Shown one piece after another: positions 17,441 through 25,769 of a DNA stretch of 35,799 nucleotides. Origin of the DNA: Cryptobacteroides sp963543835 (GTDB lineage Bacteria; Bacteroidota; Bacteroidia; Bacteroidales; UBA932). The number at the start of each line of letters is the position of its first letter. Position 1 is the stretch's first letter. Below the pieces are notes generated by a model that was not told the DNA's origin, did not search any database, and saw only the letters and a program-made list of their open reading frames with translations. Both the position numbers and the translations under genes were made by a program. The stretch spans positions 1 through 35,799 of the forward strand of contig CAUUCY010000011.1 of the NCBI GenBank assembly GCA_963543835.1. Direction: 5' to 3'.

Positions 17441-17593
17441 CTATATCCCCCAATCAAATGAATTTTCGTTGGTAAAGGACTCTGTCCCGGCTTCTGTGCC
17501 GGAAGCGCAGATCACCGAAGAAGTGCCGCATTCGACGAGACACTCAATCACCGGAGACTGATACTCCTGCGCAGTTTTTAATGTATTCATCAT
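17441..17593 (-). CDS. Small 50-aa Bacteroidales protein, coupled to the downstream lipoprotein gene
   Basis: The product is 50 residues, with Met-Met at the start, 'YQSPVIECLVECG' in the middle, 'ICASGTEAG' and an acidic tail ending 'FDWGI'. It has three Cys (18, 22, 29) and no signal peptide. I recall a frequent class of tiny Bacteroidales proteins with the same pattern (Tyr-x-x-Pro, then Ile/Val-Glu, a Leu/Ile-Cys-Ala-Ser-Gly-like motif and a terminal Asp-Trp), often beside fimbrillin-like surface protein genes; their function is not known. The gene begins 19 nt after the GH88 stop, and its own stop (17441-17443) is two bases from the ATG of the beta-helix lipoprotein, so its translation must affect that of the neighbour. 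It sits at the head of a longer open frame (to 17800) that overlaps GH88 and is not credible. Real, but of unknown role. Confidence 0.65.
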   Translation of the reverse strand: MMNTLKTAQEYQSPVIECLVECGTSSVICASGTEAGTESFTNENSFDWGI

Positions 17594-17612
17594 AATATAA
17601 AATGCTTTTTGT

Positions 17613-18782
17613 TTATTTTGTTTCCTGTAAATATCTCTTGATTGCTTCAAGGAAATAGTAGTCGGCATATACGAGAGGGGCATCCACTTCGCTCTTGAAC
17701 GGCGCCGCTCCCGTGCAGTGCTTGAGTATGAAATCCCCGTTATCCCCGGGAGCGGCGAGATATTCGTCCGAAGAGAGGGAACGGAGTATATCCTCGGCAT
17801 ATTTGAAGTAGCGTTGCGAATGCCCGTCGGATGTAAGGGAGCTCAACTCAAAAAGAGCAGATGCGCTTATGGCGGCAGCCGAAGCATCGCGTGCGACATC
17901 GGGCTTGCCCGGCGCATTATAATCCCAGTAGGGAACAAGGTCTTCCGGCATATCCTTCAAATTCATTATCATCTCCGCCACCTCGACGGCTTTACGCAGA
18001 TAACGCTCATACCTTGTGTACCTGTAGCACATAGTGTAGCCGTATAAGGCCCAAGCCTGTCCGCGAGCCCAGGCGGAGTCATCGGAATAGCCCTGATAAG
18101 TCCCCTTGGATTCGACAGTGCCATCGTTATTGTAACTTACAACGTGATAGCAGGTATTATCAGCTCGAAAATGGTTTTCGAGAGTCCTGTCAGCATGTTT
18201 TATGGCTATATTCCTGTATGTGGAATCTCCCGTGTACTCACTTGCCCAGAAAAGCATCTCCAAATTCATCATATTGTCTATGATGACCGGATAGTTCCAG
18301 TCCCCGAAATCCCAGGAACGTATGAGACCTATTTTGGGGTCGAAACGCGAGACGAGTGATTTTGACGCAGCGATGACCATAGCGGCAGAGCAGCTGTCCT
18401 TTTTGACTTCCTGCTGCTTGCCATAACTGCAAAATATAATGAATCCGAGATCGTGGGTGTCTGTGCGGATTTCATTCCCGGCAATGCGGGCTGTATATTT
18501 TTCTGCCAGAGCCTCATATTTTTTGTCCCCTGTAAGCTGGTAATAGAGCCAAAGTGTGCCCGGAAAAAAGCCTATAGTCCAGTCGGAAGGCGAAATTGTA
18601 GTGTACTTTGTCCCGTTCCACGAACGCGGTGTGGCGGCAACAGTATCAAAACGCGCGGCAAAACTGCCGAGATGTTGCCCGGCGACATCCAGATCATTTT
18701 TAATGAGCTCCGCCATCTTCTGTTGTGAGCAGGCAGTCATGGAGAAGACTGCCGCAAGTGATAATAAAATAAGCTTTATCAT
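17613..18782 (-). CDS. GH88 unsaturated glucuronyl hydrolase
   Basis: This 389-residue enzyme takes the 4,5-unsaturated uronic acid from the non-reducing end of lyase-made disaccharides, adding water to the double bond. The family's two Asp are in place: Asp111 in 'RTDTHDLGF' and Asp169 in 'PVIIDNMMNLEMLFWA'. Aromatic helices of an alpha/alpha six-barrel run through the protein ('WTIGFFPGTLWLYYQL', 'SDDSAWARGQAWALYGY'). It starts with a lipoprotein signal ('SMTACS', Cys18), so it is membrane-anchored, presumably facing the periplasm. It lies 18 nt after SusD and 19 nt before the small-protein gene. It corresponds to BT4658 of the B. thetaiotaomicron heparan sulfate locus. Its product rearranges to the substrate of KduI, which is encoded on the opposite strand of this window. 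Confidence 0.93.
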   Translation of the reverse strand: MIKLILLSLAAVFSMTACSQQKMAELIKNDLDVAGQHLGSFAARFDTVAATPRSWNGTKYTTISPSDWTIGFFPGTLWLYYQLTGDKKYEALAEKYTARIAGNEIRTDTHDLGFIIFCSYGKQQEVKKDSCSAAMVIAASKSLVSRFDPKIGLIRSWDFGDWNYPVIIDNMMNLEMLFWASEYTGDSTYRNIAIKHADRTLENHFRADNTCYHVVSYNNDGTVESKGTYQGYSDDSAWARGQAWALYGYTMCYRYTRYERYLRKAVEVAEMIMNLKDMPEDLVPYWDYNAPGKPDVARDASAAAISASALFELSSLTSDGHSQRYFKYAEDILRSLSSDEYLAAPGDNGDFILKHCTGAAPFKSEVDAPLVYADYYFLEAIKRYLQETK

Positions 18783-18800
18783 AATTCTATATATTTTCAG

Positions 18801-20507
18801 TTATTCCCACCCTTTGTTCTGCTTGAATTTAGGCATCATGTCCATATCCCTCTGGGGAATGGGAAGAAGCTCGTTTTTGCCTTCAATTGTATATTGCCCG
18901 CAAACATAGTAGTCAGGGGCAGCCTCATGCCAGTCTGCAAGTCCCAAATAGGTATTGTGTATAGTCTCGTAATATATTCCCCACCTTGTAAGGTCCTGAC
19001 GACGCTGTCCTTCAAAAGCGAGTTCGTATGCGCGCTCGTCGCGCAAAGCCTTGGAGAATGACTGGTAATCGAGCCCCTCCTCAATGTCGCAGAGGGTCGA
19101 AGGCGAAGCTGCGGGAAGCCCGAATCCCCTGCGGCGGACCATATTCAAAGCCTTGTAAGCCGCGCTTGTCGGAGCTTGGTTCACTTCGTTCAGTGCCTCT
19201 GCATAGAGAAGCAGCACATCTGCATATCGCAGTATATACCAATTAGTGTTGGAACGGTCTGCATCTGTTATTTGATTCTCTTCCTTGGCATAAGTCGCTA
19301 TATCCCATTTACGGGGAGTGAGGTTATTGTTGCACTGCTGGCGCAGAGCGGATGAGGCTCCGTCTGCAACCGCCATTTCGAGATTTCCCTCTTTCTTGAC
19401 AGCTCCGTCCATATATGTTATAACAGACTGCTTGCCTTCTTTGGCGCGATACTGATAGTCTGCAATCGAGACTGCCCATCTCTTGTCCCGGGCGTAGTCC
19501 TTCCAATTTGCAGCGAATGTGGGAACGACTCTCCAGTTGCCGGCAACACGCCCGCTTGGAAGCGCCCCATTGGCAGCGATAACGCCATTCCACTTGCCCA
19601 TTCTTCCGCTTGAATCAAAAGTTTTGTCCCCCGTGATCGAAGGAGAATAGAAACTGACTTCAATAAGGCTCTCCTTCGGGTCCCACATGCTGTTTGACGA
19701 GTTCACCCAAAGTTGCTCATAGTCGTCAAGAAGCCCATGCTTTCCCGACTCTACGAGGCTTCTTGCCGCGGCGGCACATTCCGCCCATTTGCTTGTGTCA
19801 TGAACTGGGAAACCCGCCCAAGTTGCATATACTTTCGCCAGAAGACCAAGGGCACCGCCTTTGGAGAAACGGAACTTATTATCAGGTCTTACGTTATCCT
19901 CCGTCGCATAAGGCAAGACGGATACTGCGTACTTAAGATCCGCTTCGATAAATCGGAACACTTCTTCGGGCTCTGCCTGGGAAAAAGTCGAAGGATGCTG
20001 TTTCGATTGCTCCGTATCCTTCATCAGCGCTACATGCCCGTACCAGCGAAGCAGTTCAAAGTAAAACAAGGCCCTCAAGGCTCTTGCCTCGGCAAGGTAT
20101 ATTGCAGCCAGAGGCTTATCCGCATCGGAGAAATTGTCTATTTTTCCGGAAAGCCTTTCCAGAAAATCGTTTGCATCGTAAATTGCCGAATAAAGAGAAG
20201 CCCAGGCATCCTGTACGGACGATTCGGTGCTGGTGTATGAATTGGAAGGGACATTCCGGAAATTGGTAATCTGAGAGCCTTCCACCTTTGCCAGATCTGT
20301 CGGAATTGTGAAATACAATGACAGATAGTATCCGTACATAGAGTCGGAGCAAAGGTCTCGGTATATACCGTTAAGTACAGTCTGTGCCTCTGTGGCATTA
20401 TTCATATACTTGTTTTTCTCAATCTCGGTATAACTTTTCTCATCCAGAGAGCAGGAGGACAAGAGGCAGAAAGCGAGCGCCGTATATGCTAAATTAATTA
20501 TCTTCAT
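18801..20507 (-). CDS. susD: SusD/RagB-family surface glycan-binding lipoprotein
   Basis: The product is 568 residues from the ATG at 20505-20507, which directly precedes the signal 'FCLLSSC' (Cys19). An extension of ten codons to 20537 overlaps SusC and is rejected. The SusD fold is indicated by the helical TPR-like N-terminal half ('DAWASLYSAIYDANDFLERL', 'YLAEARALRALFYFELLRWYG') and the family's C-terminal segments 'NWYILRYADVLLLYAEALNEV', 'LRDERAYELAFEGQRRQDLTRWG' and 'LLPIPQRDMDMMPKFKQNKGWE'. SusD proteins cap the SusC barrel and capture oligosaccharides for import. The gene starts 7 nt after the SusC stop, the usual arrangement. The specificity for heparan sulfate fragments is inferred from the neighbours. 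Confidence 0.95.
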   Translation of the reverse strand: MKIINLAYTALAFCLLSSCSLDEKSYTEIEKNKYMNNATEAQTVLNGIYRDLCSDSMYGYYLSLYFTIPTDLAKVEGSQITNFRNVPSNSYTSTESSVQDAWASLYSAIYDANDFLERLSGKIDNFSDADKPLAAIYLAEARALRALFYFELLRWYGHVALMKDTEQSKQHPSTFSQAEPEEVFRFIEADLKYAVSVLPYATEDNVRPDNKFRFSKGGALGLLAKVYATWAGFPVHDTSKWAECAAAARSLVESGKHGLLDDYEQLWVNSSNSMWDPKESLIEVSFYSPSITGDKTFDSSGRMGKWNGVIAANGALPSGRVAGNWRVVPTFAANWKDYARDKRWAVSIADYQYRAKEGKQSVITYMDGAVKKEGNLEMAVADGASSALRQQCNNNLTPRKWDIATYAKEENQITDADRSNTNWYILRYADVLLLYAEALNEVNQAPTSAAYKALNMVRRRGFGLPAASPSTLCDIEEGLDYQSFSKALRDERAYELAFEGQRRQDLTRWGIYYETIHNTYLGLADWHEAAPDYYVCGQYTIEGKNELLPIPQRDMDMMPKFKQNKGWE

Positions 20508-20514
20508 GACTTTT

Positions 20515-23500
20515 TCAGAATTGAAGTTCAACACCAAAAGTGAAAGTGCGGCTCTTTGGATATGCCCCCCAGTCGAATCCCGGCATAAGCGGAGAGTTCT
20601 TCATGCTGACCTCGGGATCGTAGCCGCTATAGGAAGTAAGGCAGAACAAGTTCTGCATCATGACATAAGCCCTGAGTTTGGACAGGTGCAAAGCCCTGTT
20701 TATTCTGTTAGGCAGGGCATATCCGAATGTCACGTTCTTGAGCCTCAGGAAAGAACCGTCCTCTATGAAGCGGGAGTAGAGCTCGCTGCTTACATATCCG
20801 TTATATGCCGGCACTTTGTTTGAGGCATTGGTCGGAGTCCAGCGGTCAGCCACTTCAGCAAGAGAGTTCACCCTCTCCTCCTTACTCTGGGTACAGAACA
20901 TACGGGTAGCGTTGTATATGTCATTCCCGTAGGAGAACTGAAGCATAAAACTCAAATCGAAGCCATAGAAATTGAAACTGTTCGTAAGTCCGCCGTACCA
21001 GTCAGGCTGACCGTTACCTATCTTGGTTCTGTCCGCACTTGTTATTATGCCGTCTCCGTCTATATCTTTATACTTCACCATTCCGGGCTTGACGGCTGTA
21101 CCGGCGTGCGAACTTATGTCTGCCACCCCGTCTTTCAGGCGCATACCGCCGCCCGGAGTAATATTGAAATCATCATATTGATAGACTCCGTCGAACAAGT
21201 ATCCGTACATATCACCCAAGGCAGACCCCACGCTTGCGATATAGTCGTAGTTATTGAAGTTGGAATTGAAGCCCGTCCTAGACAGGAGGTATGGTGTCCC
21301 GTCCTGAAGGGATATAAGTTTGTTTCTGATAAACGAAATGTTGAACGTGGTGGACCAGAAGAAGTGCCTCTTGTTGAAGTTCACCGAATTGAGCGACAAC
21401 TCTATGCCGTCATTGCGTATCTTGCCTATATTCTGCCACTGATACTCGAATCCGGTGACATAAGCAAGGTTCTGCGCCAAAAGCAAATCTTTGGTGTCTT
21501 TTCGGAACAAGTCCGCAGTCAAAGTGAATCTGTCATCGAAAAAGCCGAGGTCCAGGCCGAGGTTCGTAGTCATGGAGCCTTCCCATTTGAGCTCTGTATT
21601 GGCTATCTGTTTAGGATTGAGTACAGTAATCTGAGTTTGCCCCACTCCGTATTTACTTGGAGTATAGAGGTCCATTGAAAGGTAGTTGCTGATGCGGTCA
21701 TTACCTACAGTGCCCCAGCCTATGCGGAGCTTCATCATGGAAACGCCGTTGAAATTCTTCATGAATTTTTCTTTGGCAATATTCCACGCTGCCGCAAATG
21801 ACGGGAAATAACCCCATTTGTGATTTTTGGAGAATACGGTCGAAGCATCCGCCCGCATAGTCGCAGTCAGCATGAAGCGTTCATCGTAATTGTAGAATGC
21901 GCGTGTAAAAAACGACAGTCTGCTATTCTCCTCCCTCGAAGACTTGACAAGGCTCGGCTTCGCTCCGAGACCTAAGTTATGTACGCCAAGATTATCGAAA
22001 GGAAAGTCTTTTGCCTGTCCCAGCAAATACTCGGAAGAATAGTCTGCACTTTCTTCTCCTACCATAAGCTCGGTCTTGTGCTTGCGTGAAAAGCTTTTGT
22101 TGTAAGTGAACACGTTACTTATTGAGATGCGGCTTATCTTGTAGAATTGGCTCTGACCGTAAGGAGCCCCTGCCCTATATGCCTGACTGGAGTTGCTCCC
22201 ATAGAAAGAATCCTGCCTGCGGTAGTTCATATTATATGTTCCGGTCGATTTGAAAGTAAGCCCCTTCGCAATCGTTGCCGTAAAAGTACCTCCGACTATC
22301 CACTGGTCGTCCACTCTGTTCTGATCTATAGCCTCCGCCTGAAGCAGAGGATTCACCCTGTTTGAGTCGAAGTTCGACATCGTCAGGGACAGAGGGTCAT
22401 ACATAGTATGGAGAAGGTCGTAGTCCGTGGTGCTAAGACCTCCCGTGGGACGGTATCTCAGCAGATTGGCAAGCATGCTTCCTCCTGTTCCCGTGCCGTA
22501 TCTGTCCGAACGGGTATAATTGACCGAGCCGCTGAATTTAAGCCAGGAACTTATTGTACGGCTCACTTTCACTCTTGCCGCATCTTTCCGGAAACCGCTG
22601 TTCTTGAAAATACCGGTCTCGTCGAAATGGGTATATGAAAAGGCATAGCTGCTGCCTTTCTGCCCTCCGGAGAGGCTTATATCGTGGTTCTGGGACCAGG
22701 TGGTCCTGAATGCCTGTTCCTGCCAATCTATCCCTTTGACGTTTTCGTAGTCAGCGAGCGACTGGTACTTGTAGGGATTACCGTTTTCGTCATTGCCCGG
22801 TTTATAGTATGTCGTGGCGTATCTTGCAGGGTTCACATTCATCTGCAAGTCCACAAAATCCTTAGGGCTCAGCACGTCCAGTCTCTTCGACAGCTTTCTG
22901 AAACTCCCCGAACCATTATATGTAATCTGGGCTTTTCCCTCCCTGCCTTCTTTTGTCGTCACGAGTATAACTCCATTGGCAGCTCTTGCACCGAAAATGG
23001 CAGATGCGGAGGCGTCTTTAAGAACCTCGACGGATTTTATATCCTGATTGGCAAGGTAGTCGATATTGTCCACCTCAAATCCGTCCACAATGAAAAGAGG
23101 GGCATAACTGCCGTTAACTGTGCCTACTCCACGAATTTTGACATCAAAGCCGGCGCCTGGCGTACCATCGGATGCGGTGATATTCACACCTGCTATCTGA
23201 CCTCCGAGGGCTTCCATTACCGTACTGGACTTGTAATTGCGAAGACTCTTCTCGCTGACAGAGGAAACAGAGCCTGTAAGGTCACTTCTTTTGACTGTTC
23301 CATATCCTATGACGACTGCTTCATCAAGAATTTTGTTGTCCGGAAGGAGAGTCACATCAATCTCTTTTTTGCCGGCAACGGCTATCTCCCGGCTGATGTA
23401 ACTTATGTAAGTAAATACCAGTATCGAGTTTGGCTTGGCAGTAATGGAATATCTGCCTTGGGCATCTGTCTCCACACCATTGGAAGTGCCCTTTTCCACT

Positions 23501-23619
23501 ACCCCTACGCCGATCATCCCTTCACCGGACTCATCAGTAACCACTCCGGTGATAATGTTCTGTGCGTACGCGGAAAGCGGGAGTAAAATCGAAACCAACA
23601 GTATATATATTCTTTTCAT
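20515..23619 (-). CDS. susC: SusC/RagA-family TonB-dependent outer-membrane transporter
   Basis: The 1,034-residue protein has a signal peptide ending 'AYAQ' (residue 20), a carboxypeptidase-regulatory-like domain (about 22-100, 'ITGVVTDESGEGMIGVGVVE'), a plug domain (about 105-230, with 'VVIGYGTVKRSDLTGSVSSV' and 'NGVILVTTKEGR'), and a 22-strand barrel ending in 'TFTFGVELQF' with terminal Phe. There is no N-terminal STN extension, so it is not built to signal to an anti-sigma factor. It forms the import pore with the SusD encoded 7 nt downstream and uses TonB energy. It follows the surface glycan-binding protein gene by 6 nt. The imported ligand is inferred to be heparin or heparan sulfate oligosaccharides. 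Confidence 0.95.
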   Translation of the reverse strand: MKRIYILLVSILLPLSAYAQNIITGVVTDESGEGMIGVGVVEKGTSNGVETDAQGRYSITAKPNSILVFTYISYISREIAVAGKKEIDVTLLPDNKILDEAVVIGYGTVKRSDLTGSVSSVSEKSLRNYKSSTVMEALGGQIAGVNITASDGTPGAGFDVKIRGVGTVNGSYAPLFIVDGFEVDNIDYLANQDIKSVEVLKDASASAIFGARAANGVILVTTKEGREGKAQITYNGSGSFRKLSKRLDVLSPKDFVDLQMNVNPARYATTYYKPGNDENGNPYKYQSLADYENVKGIDWQEQAFRTTWSQNHDISLSGGQKGSSYAFSYTHFDETGIFKNSGFRKDAARVKVSRTISSWLKFSGSVNYTRSDRYGTGTGGSMLANLLRYRPTGGLSTTDYDLLHTMYDPLSLTMSNFDSNRVNPLLQAEAIDQNRVDDQWIVGGTFTATIAKGLTFKSTGTYNMNYRRQDSFYGSNSSQAYRAGAPYGQSQFYKISRISISNVFTYNKSFSRKHKTELMVGEESADYSSEYLLGQAKDFPFDNLGVHNLGLGAKPSLVKSSREENSRLSFFTRAFYNYDERFMLTATMRADASTVFSKNHKWGYFPSFAAAWNIAKEKFMKNFNGVSMMKLRIGWGTVGNDRISNYLSMDLYTPSKYGVGQTQITVLNPKQIANTELKWEGSMTTNLGLDLGFFDDRFTLTADLFRKDTKDLLLAQNLAYVTGFEYQWQNIGKIRNDGIELSLNSVNFNKRHFFWSTTFNISFIRNKLISLQDGTPYLLSRTGFNSNFNNYDYIASVGSALGDMYGYLFDGVYQYDDFNITPGGGMRLKDGVADISSHAGTAVKPGMVKYKDIDGDGIITSADRTKIGNGQPDWYGGLTNSFNFYGFDLSFMLQFSYGNDIYNATRMFCTQSKEERVNSLAEVADRWTPTNASNKVPAYNGYVSSELYSRFIEDGSFLRLKNVTFGYALPNRINRALHLSKLRAYVMMQNLFCLTSYSGYDPEVSMKNSPLMPGFDWGAYPKSRTFTFGVELQF

Positions 23620-23625
23620 ATCTTA

Positions 23626-25767
23626 TTAGAATTTGGTGTCAAACCATATAATAATCGGGAAATCTCCGTTTTTGTTGTATGCCTTGGCAGGATCGCCCGT
23701 GCCTTTCCCGAATATAATCTGCCCTGAAAAGACTCCATTCGCATACCCGGCATCGTCCCGGAACTTGTCAGGATTGATGACAACAGCAAAATCAGTCTGG
23801 TCCACATATCCGAGCCTTGCCGCTTCAGCACCGCTGAAATATGACATAGGGTCACGTGAGCCCGTATTGACAGGCTTGCCCTGGCTGGCGAAGTATGCTC
23901 CCCAAAGAGTGAAGAGGAAGCCCTTGGCGGAAGGCTGACCTCCCTTATGGGATTCAGGTCCGTTCAAATTGAAATAGTTGAATGTCCTGCGGTAGTCCAT
24001 AGAGAAATTGCCCTGCTCGTAGCCGGAACCTGTAATTACGGGGGCTACGGAGCGGCCTCCGTTTTTAGGATTACAGCAGAAGACAAACGGAGAGTAAAGT
24101 ATTGTCACGCCGCCGGAAATACCTGCTGCCATATTGGAGATAACATGATTGAAGAATACAGGTTTTTCAATTGTAATCGCGGCATCGGAGTCACCGCCCA
24201 CCTTGACACTCACTGTTATAAAGTCCGTCATCCTGCTCTTGGAATACGACACTTTCAATTCGCCTGTGGATTCATCGATAGTCACTTCCGCCCTGCACCA
24301 AGTCTTGTGCAGCTCCCATTTTACGGGGACTCCCGCCGGAATATCGCTCCCGGCAACAGGTATTGTAAGAGAGCCGTCTTCGGATTTTATTCTGAACTGA
24401 TCGGCATAGTCCGCCTCGGGAGAGAGCCCGAGGTTGTTTCCATATCTGAAGAAGGTGAATATATACGGATTCTTGATTACGGAGAAAGCACATTCGGCAA
24501 TCATCGAGTTCTTTGTATTCTCCGCCTTCACCTTTACTTTATATTCCCCTACGGGGATATTGTTGTTCTTGTCTGCATATATTTTACCGGTCTCGGCATC
24601 TATTTTAAGCTCGGACAGGGCATCGGGCAGAGGCTCGGCAAAGGAGTAGGAAACGAAGTCACCTTCGATTTTCCCTACGGCTACGGAGAATGAAGAGCCT
24701 TGATAAACGTCTCCGATTCCGGAATATGAAAAATCGGAAACAGGCTTTATATAGGCGACTACAAGCATCTTGTAGGCCTCCTCGAAATCTGCAGAGCCGT
24801 AAGCGTTTGCGACAGTCAGGGAAATTTTCAGCACTTCCCCTACATTAAGAGTATTGCCTGCCGCTACGCTTATGACGCCCGTGCCGGCATCAAGCGTTAC
24901 GGGAGCGCCTTCGGGTGTGACGGACTTAAGGGTGAAACACAGACCTTTCTTCGAGCCTTCGACGACAGGAACAGGAGAGACAAACTCCTGTCCCGCCTCC
25001 GCACGCCCTGTTTCCGGAGAGTAAGTGATACTCACAGGGGCCGAAGTGATATTGATAGTGAGGGCATTCTCGAAAATACCTTCGGAAGAGTCATCTCCCG
25101 CCACAAATGTATTCAGTTTGAGGTCAAGGCTGTAAACGCCTGCAACGAAGTCCTTGTTGTCCTCTATTATGGATATTTCACCTTTTTGTGATATTCTGAA
25201 CAACTTGGAGTAGTCATGGACCGCTACCCCGTCACATTTGACTCCGCAAATCCTATATGCCGTAATTGATATATGCTCGCCCAGCGTCTTGACTTGAGCT
25301 CTTGGAAGTACGGTGTTTCCCGACTCAGACACGATATCTGCAAGTTTGACTTCCAAAGGATTAGGCTCCACAGAAATCCCCTCGGGAACAGCTCTCATCA
25401 TTTTTACCGTTATGGCATCTCTAAAAGAGTATTTTTTCCCTGAAGATTTACACTCTATACTTATAGCGTACAAGCCCAGAGGAAGTTTGCCCGTATCGTG
25501 AATAGATACTATACCGCTCTTGGAGTCAACAGTGAAGCAGTCCGTAGTGTAATTATTGCCGTCAAGTGTAATTCCGCTTATAATAAAATCGCTTGGGGTA
25601 TCGCCGTACCACGAAGGATTTACATTGAGATTGCTTGACGGGCCTATGTCCGTAACGCCCGGATAATAAAGGCGGAAGTCCTTGGTCTGCTCCGTTTTAT
25701 TGCATGAAGCAAATATACCAATCAGAGCCGCCATGAAAAGGATAATTGTATTTACTCTCTTTTCCAT
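23626..25767 (-). CDS. Surface glycan-binding lipoprotein, multi-Ig-like (BT4661/DUF4958-like)
   Basis: The 713-residue product has a lipoprotein signal ('IGIFASC', Cys22). It consists of a string of Ig/cadherin-like beta-sandwich modules, seen as repeated 'DAETGKIYADKNNNIPVGEY', 'DAGTGVISVAAGNTLNVGE' and 'DSKSGIVSIHDTGKLPLGLY' patterns where each module ends in a 'G.Y.....' strand. A distinct C-terminal domain (about 545-713) contains 'FNHVISNMAAGISGG', 'FCCNPKNGGRSV' and 'WGAYFASQGKP', resembling the DUF4958-type end of surface glycan-binding proteins. It is placed directly before SusC, between it and the surface PL12 lyase (2-nt and 6-nt gaps), the position held by BT4661 in B. thetaiotaomicron. 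Such proteins hold the long polymer on the cell surface; heparan sulfate binding is inferred. Confidence 0.8.
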   Translation of the reverse strand: MEKRVNTIILFMAALIGIFASCNKTEQTKDFRLYYPGVTDIGPSSNLNVNPSWYGDTPSDFIISGITLDGNNYTTDCFTVDSKSGIVSIHDTGKLPLGLYAISIECKSSGKKYSFRDAITVKMMRAVPEGISVEPNPLEVKLADIVSESGNTVLPRAQVKTLGEHISITAYRICGVKCDGVAVHDYSKLFRISQKGEISIIEDNKDFVAGVYSLDLKLNTFVAGDDSSEGIFENALTINITSAPVSITYSPETGRAEAGQEFVSPVPVVEGSKKGLCFTLKSVTPEGAPVTLDAGTGVISVAAGNTLNVGEVLKISLTVANAYGSADFEEAYKMLVVAYIKPVSDFSYSGIGDVYQGSSFSVAVGKIEGDFVSYSFAEPLPDALSELKIDAETGKIYADKNNNIPVGEYKVKVKAENTKNSMIAECAFSVIKNPYIFTFFRYGNNLGLSPEADYADQFRIKSEDGSLTIPVAGSDIPAGVPVKWELHKTWCRAEVTIDESTGELKVSYSKSRMTDFITVSVKVGGDSDAAITIEKPVFFNHVISNMAAGISGGVTILYSPFVFCCNPKNGGRSVAPVITGSGYEQGNFSMDYRRTFNYFNLNGPESHKGGQPSAKGFLFTLWGAYFASQGKPVNTGSRDPMSYFSGAEAARLGYVDQTDFAVVINPDKFRDDAGYANGVFSGQIIFGKGTGDPAKAYNKNGDFPIIIWFDTKF

Positions 25768-25769
25768 AT

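Noticed and set aside
17441..17800. 119-codon open frame whose C-terminal part is the 50-aa small protein
   Set aside because: Its first two thirds lie antisense-frame inside the GH88 coding region on the same strand and read as arginine/serine-rich noise. Only the last 50 codons, from the double ATG at 17593, have good gene spacing.
20508..20537. Ten-codon upstream extension of SusD
   Set aside because: It overlaps the end of SusC and would put charged residues in front of a perfect lipoprotein signal that starts at 20507.
22684..23586. 300-codon plus-strand open frame opposite SusC
   Set aside because: It is a mirror of the strongly conserved SusC plug and barrel coding sequence and has no recognisable protein features.
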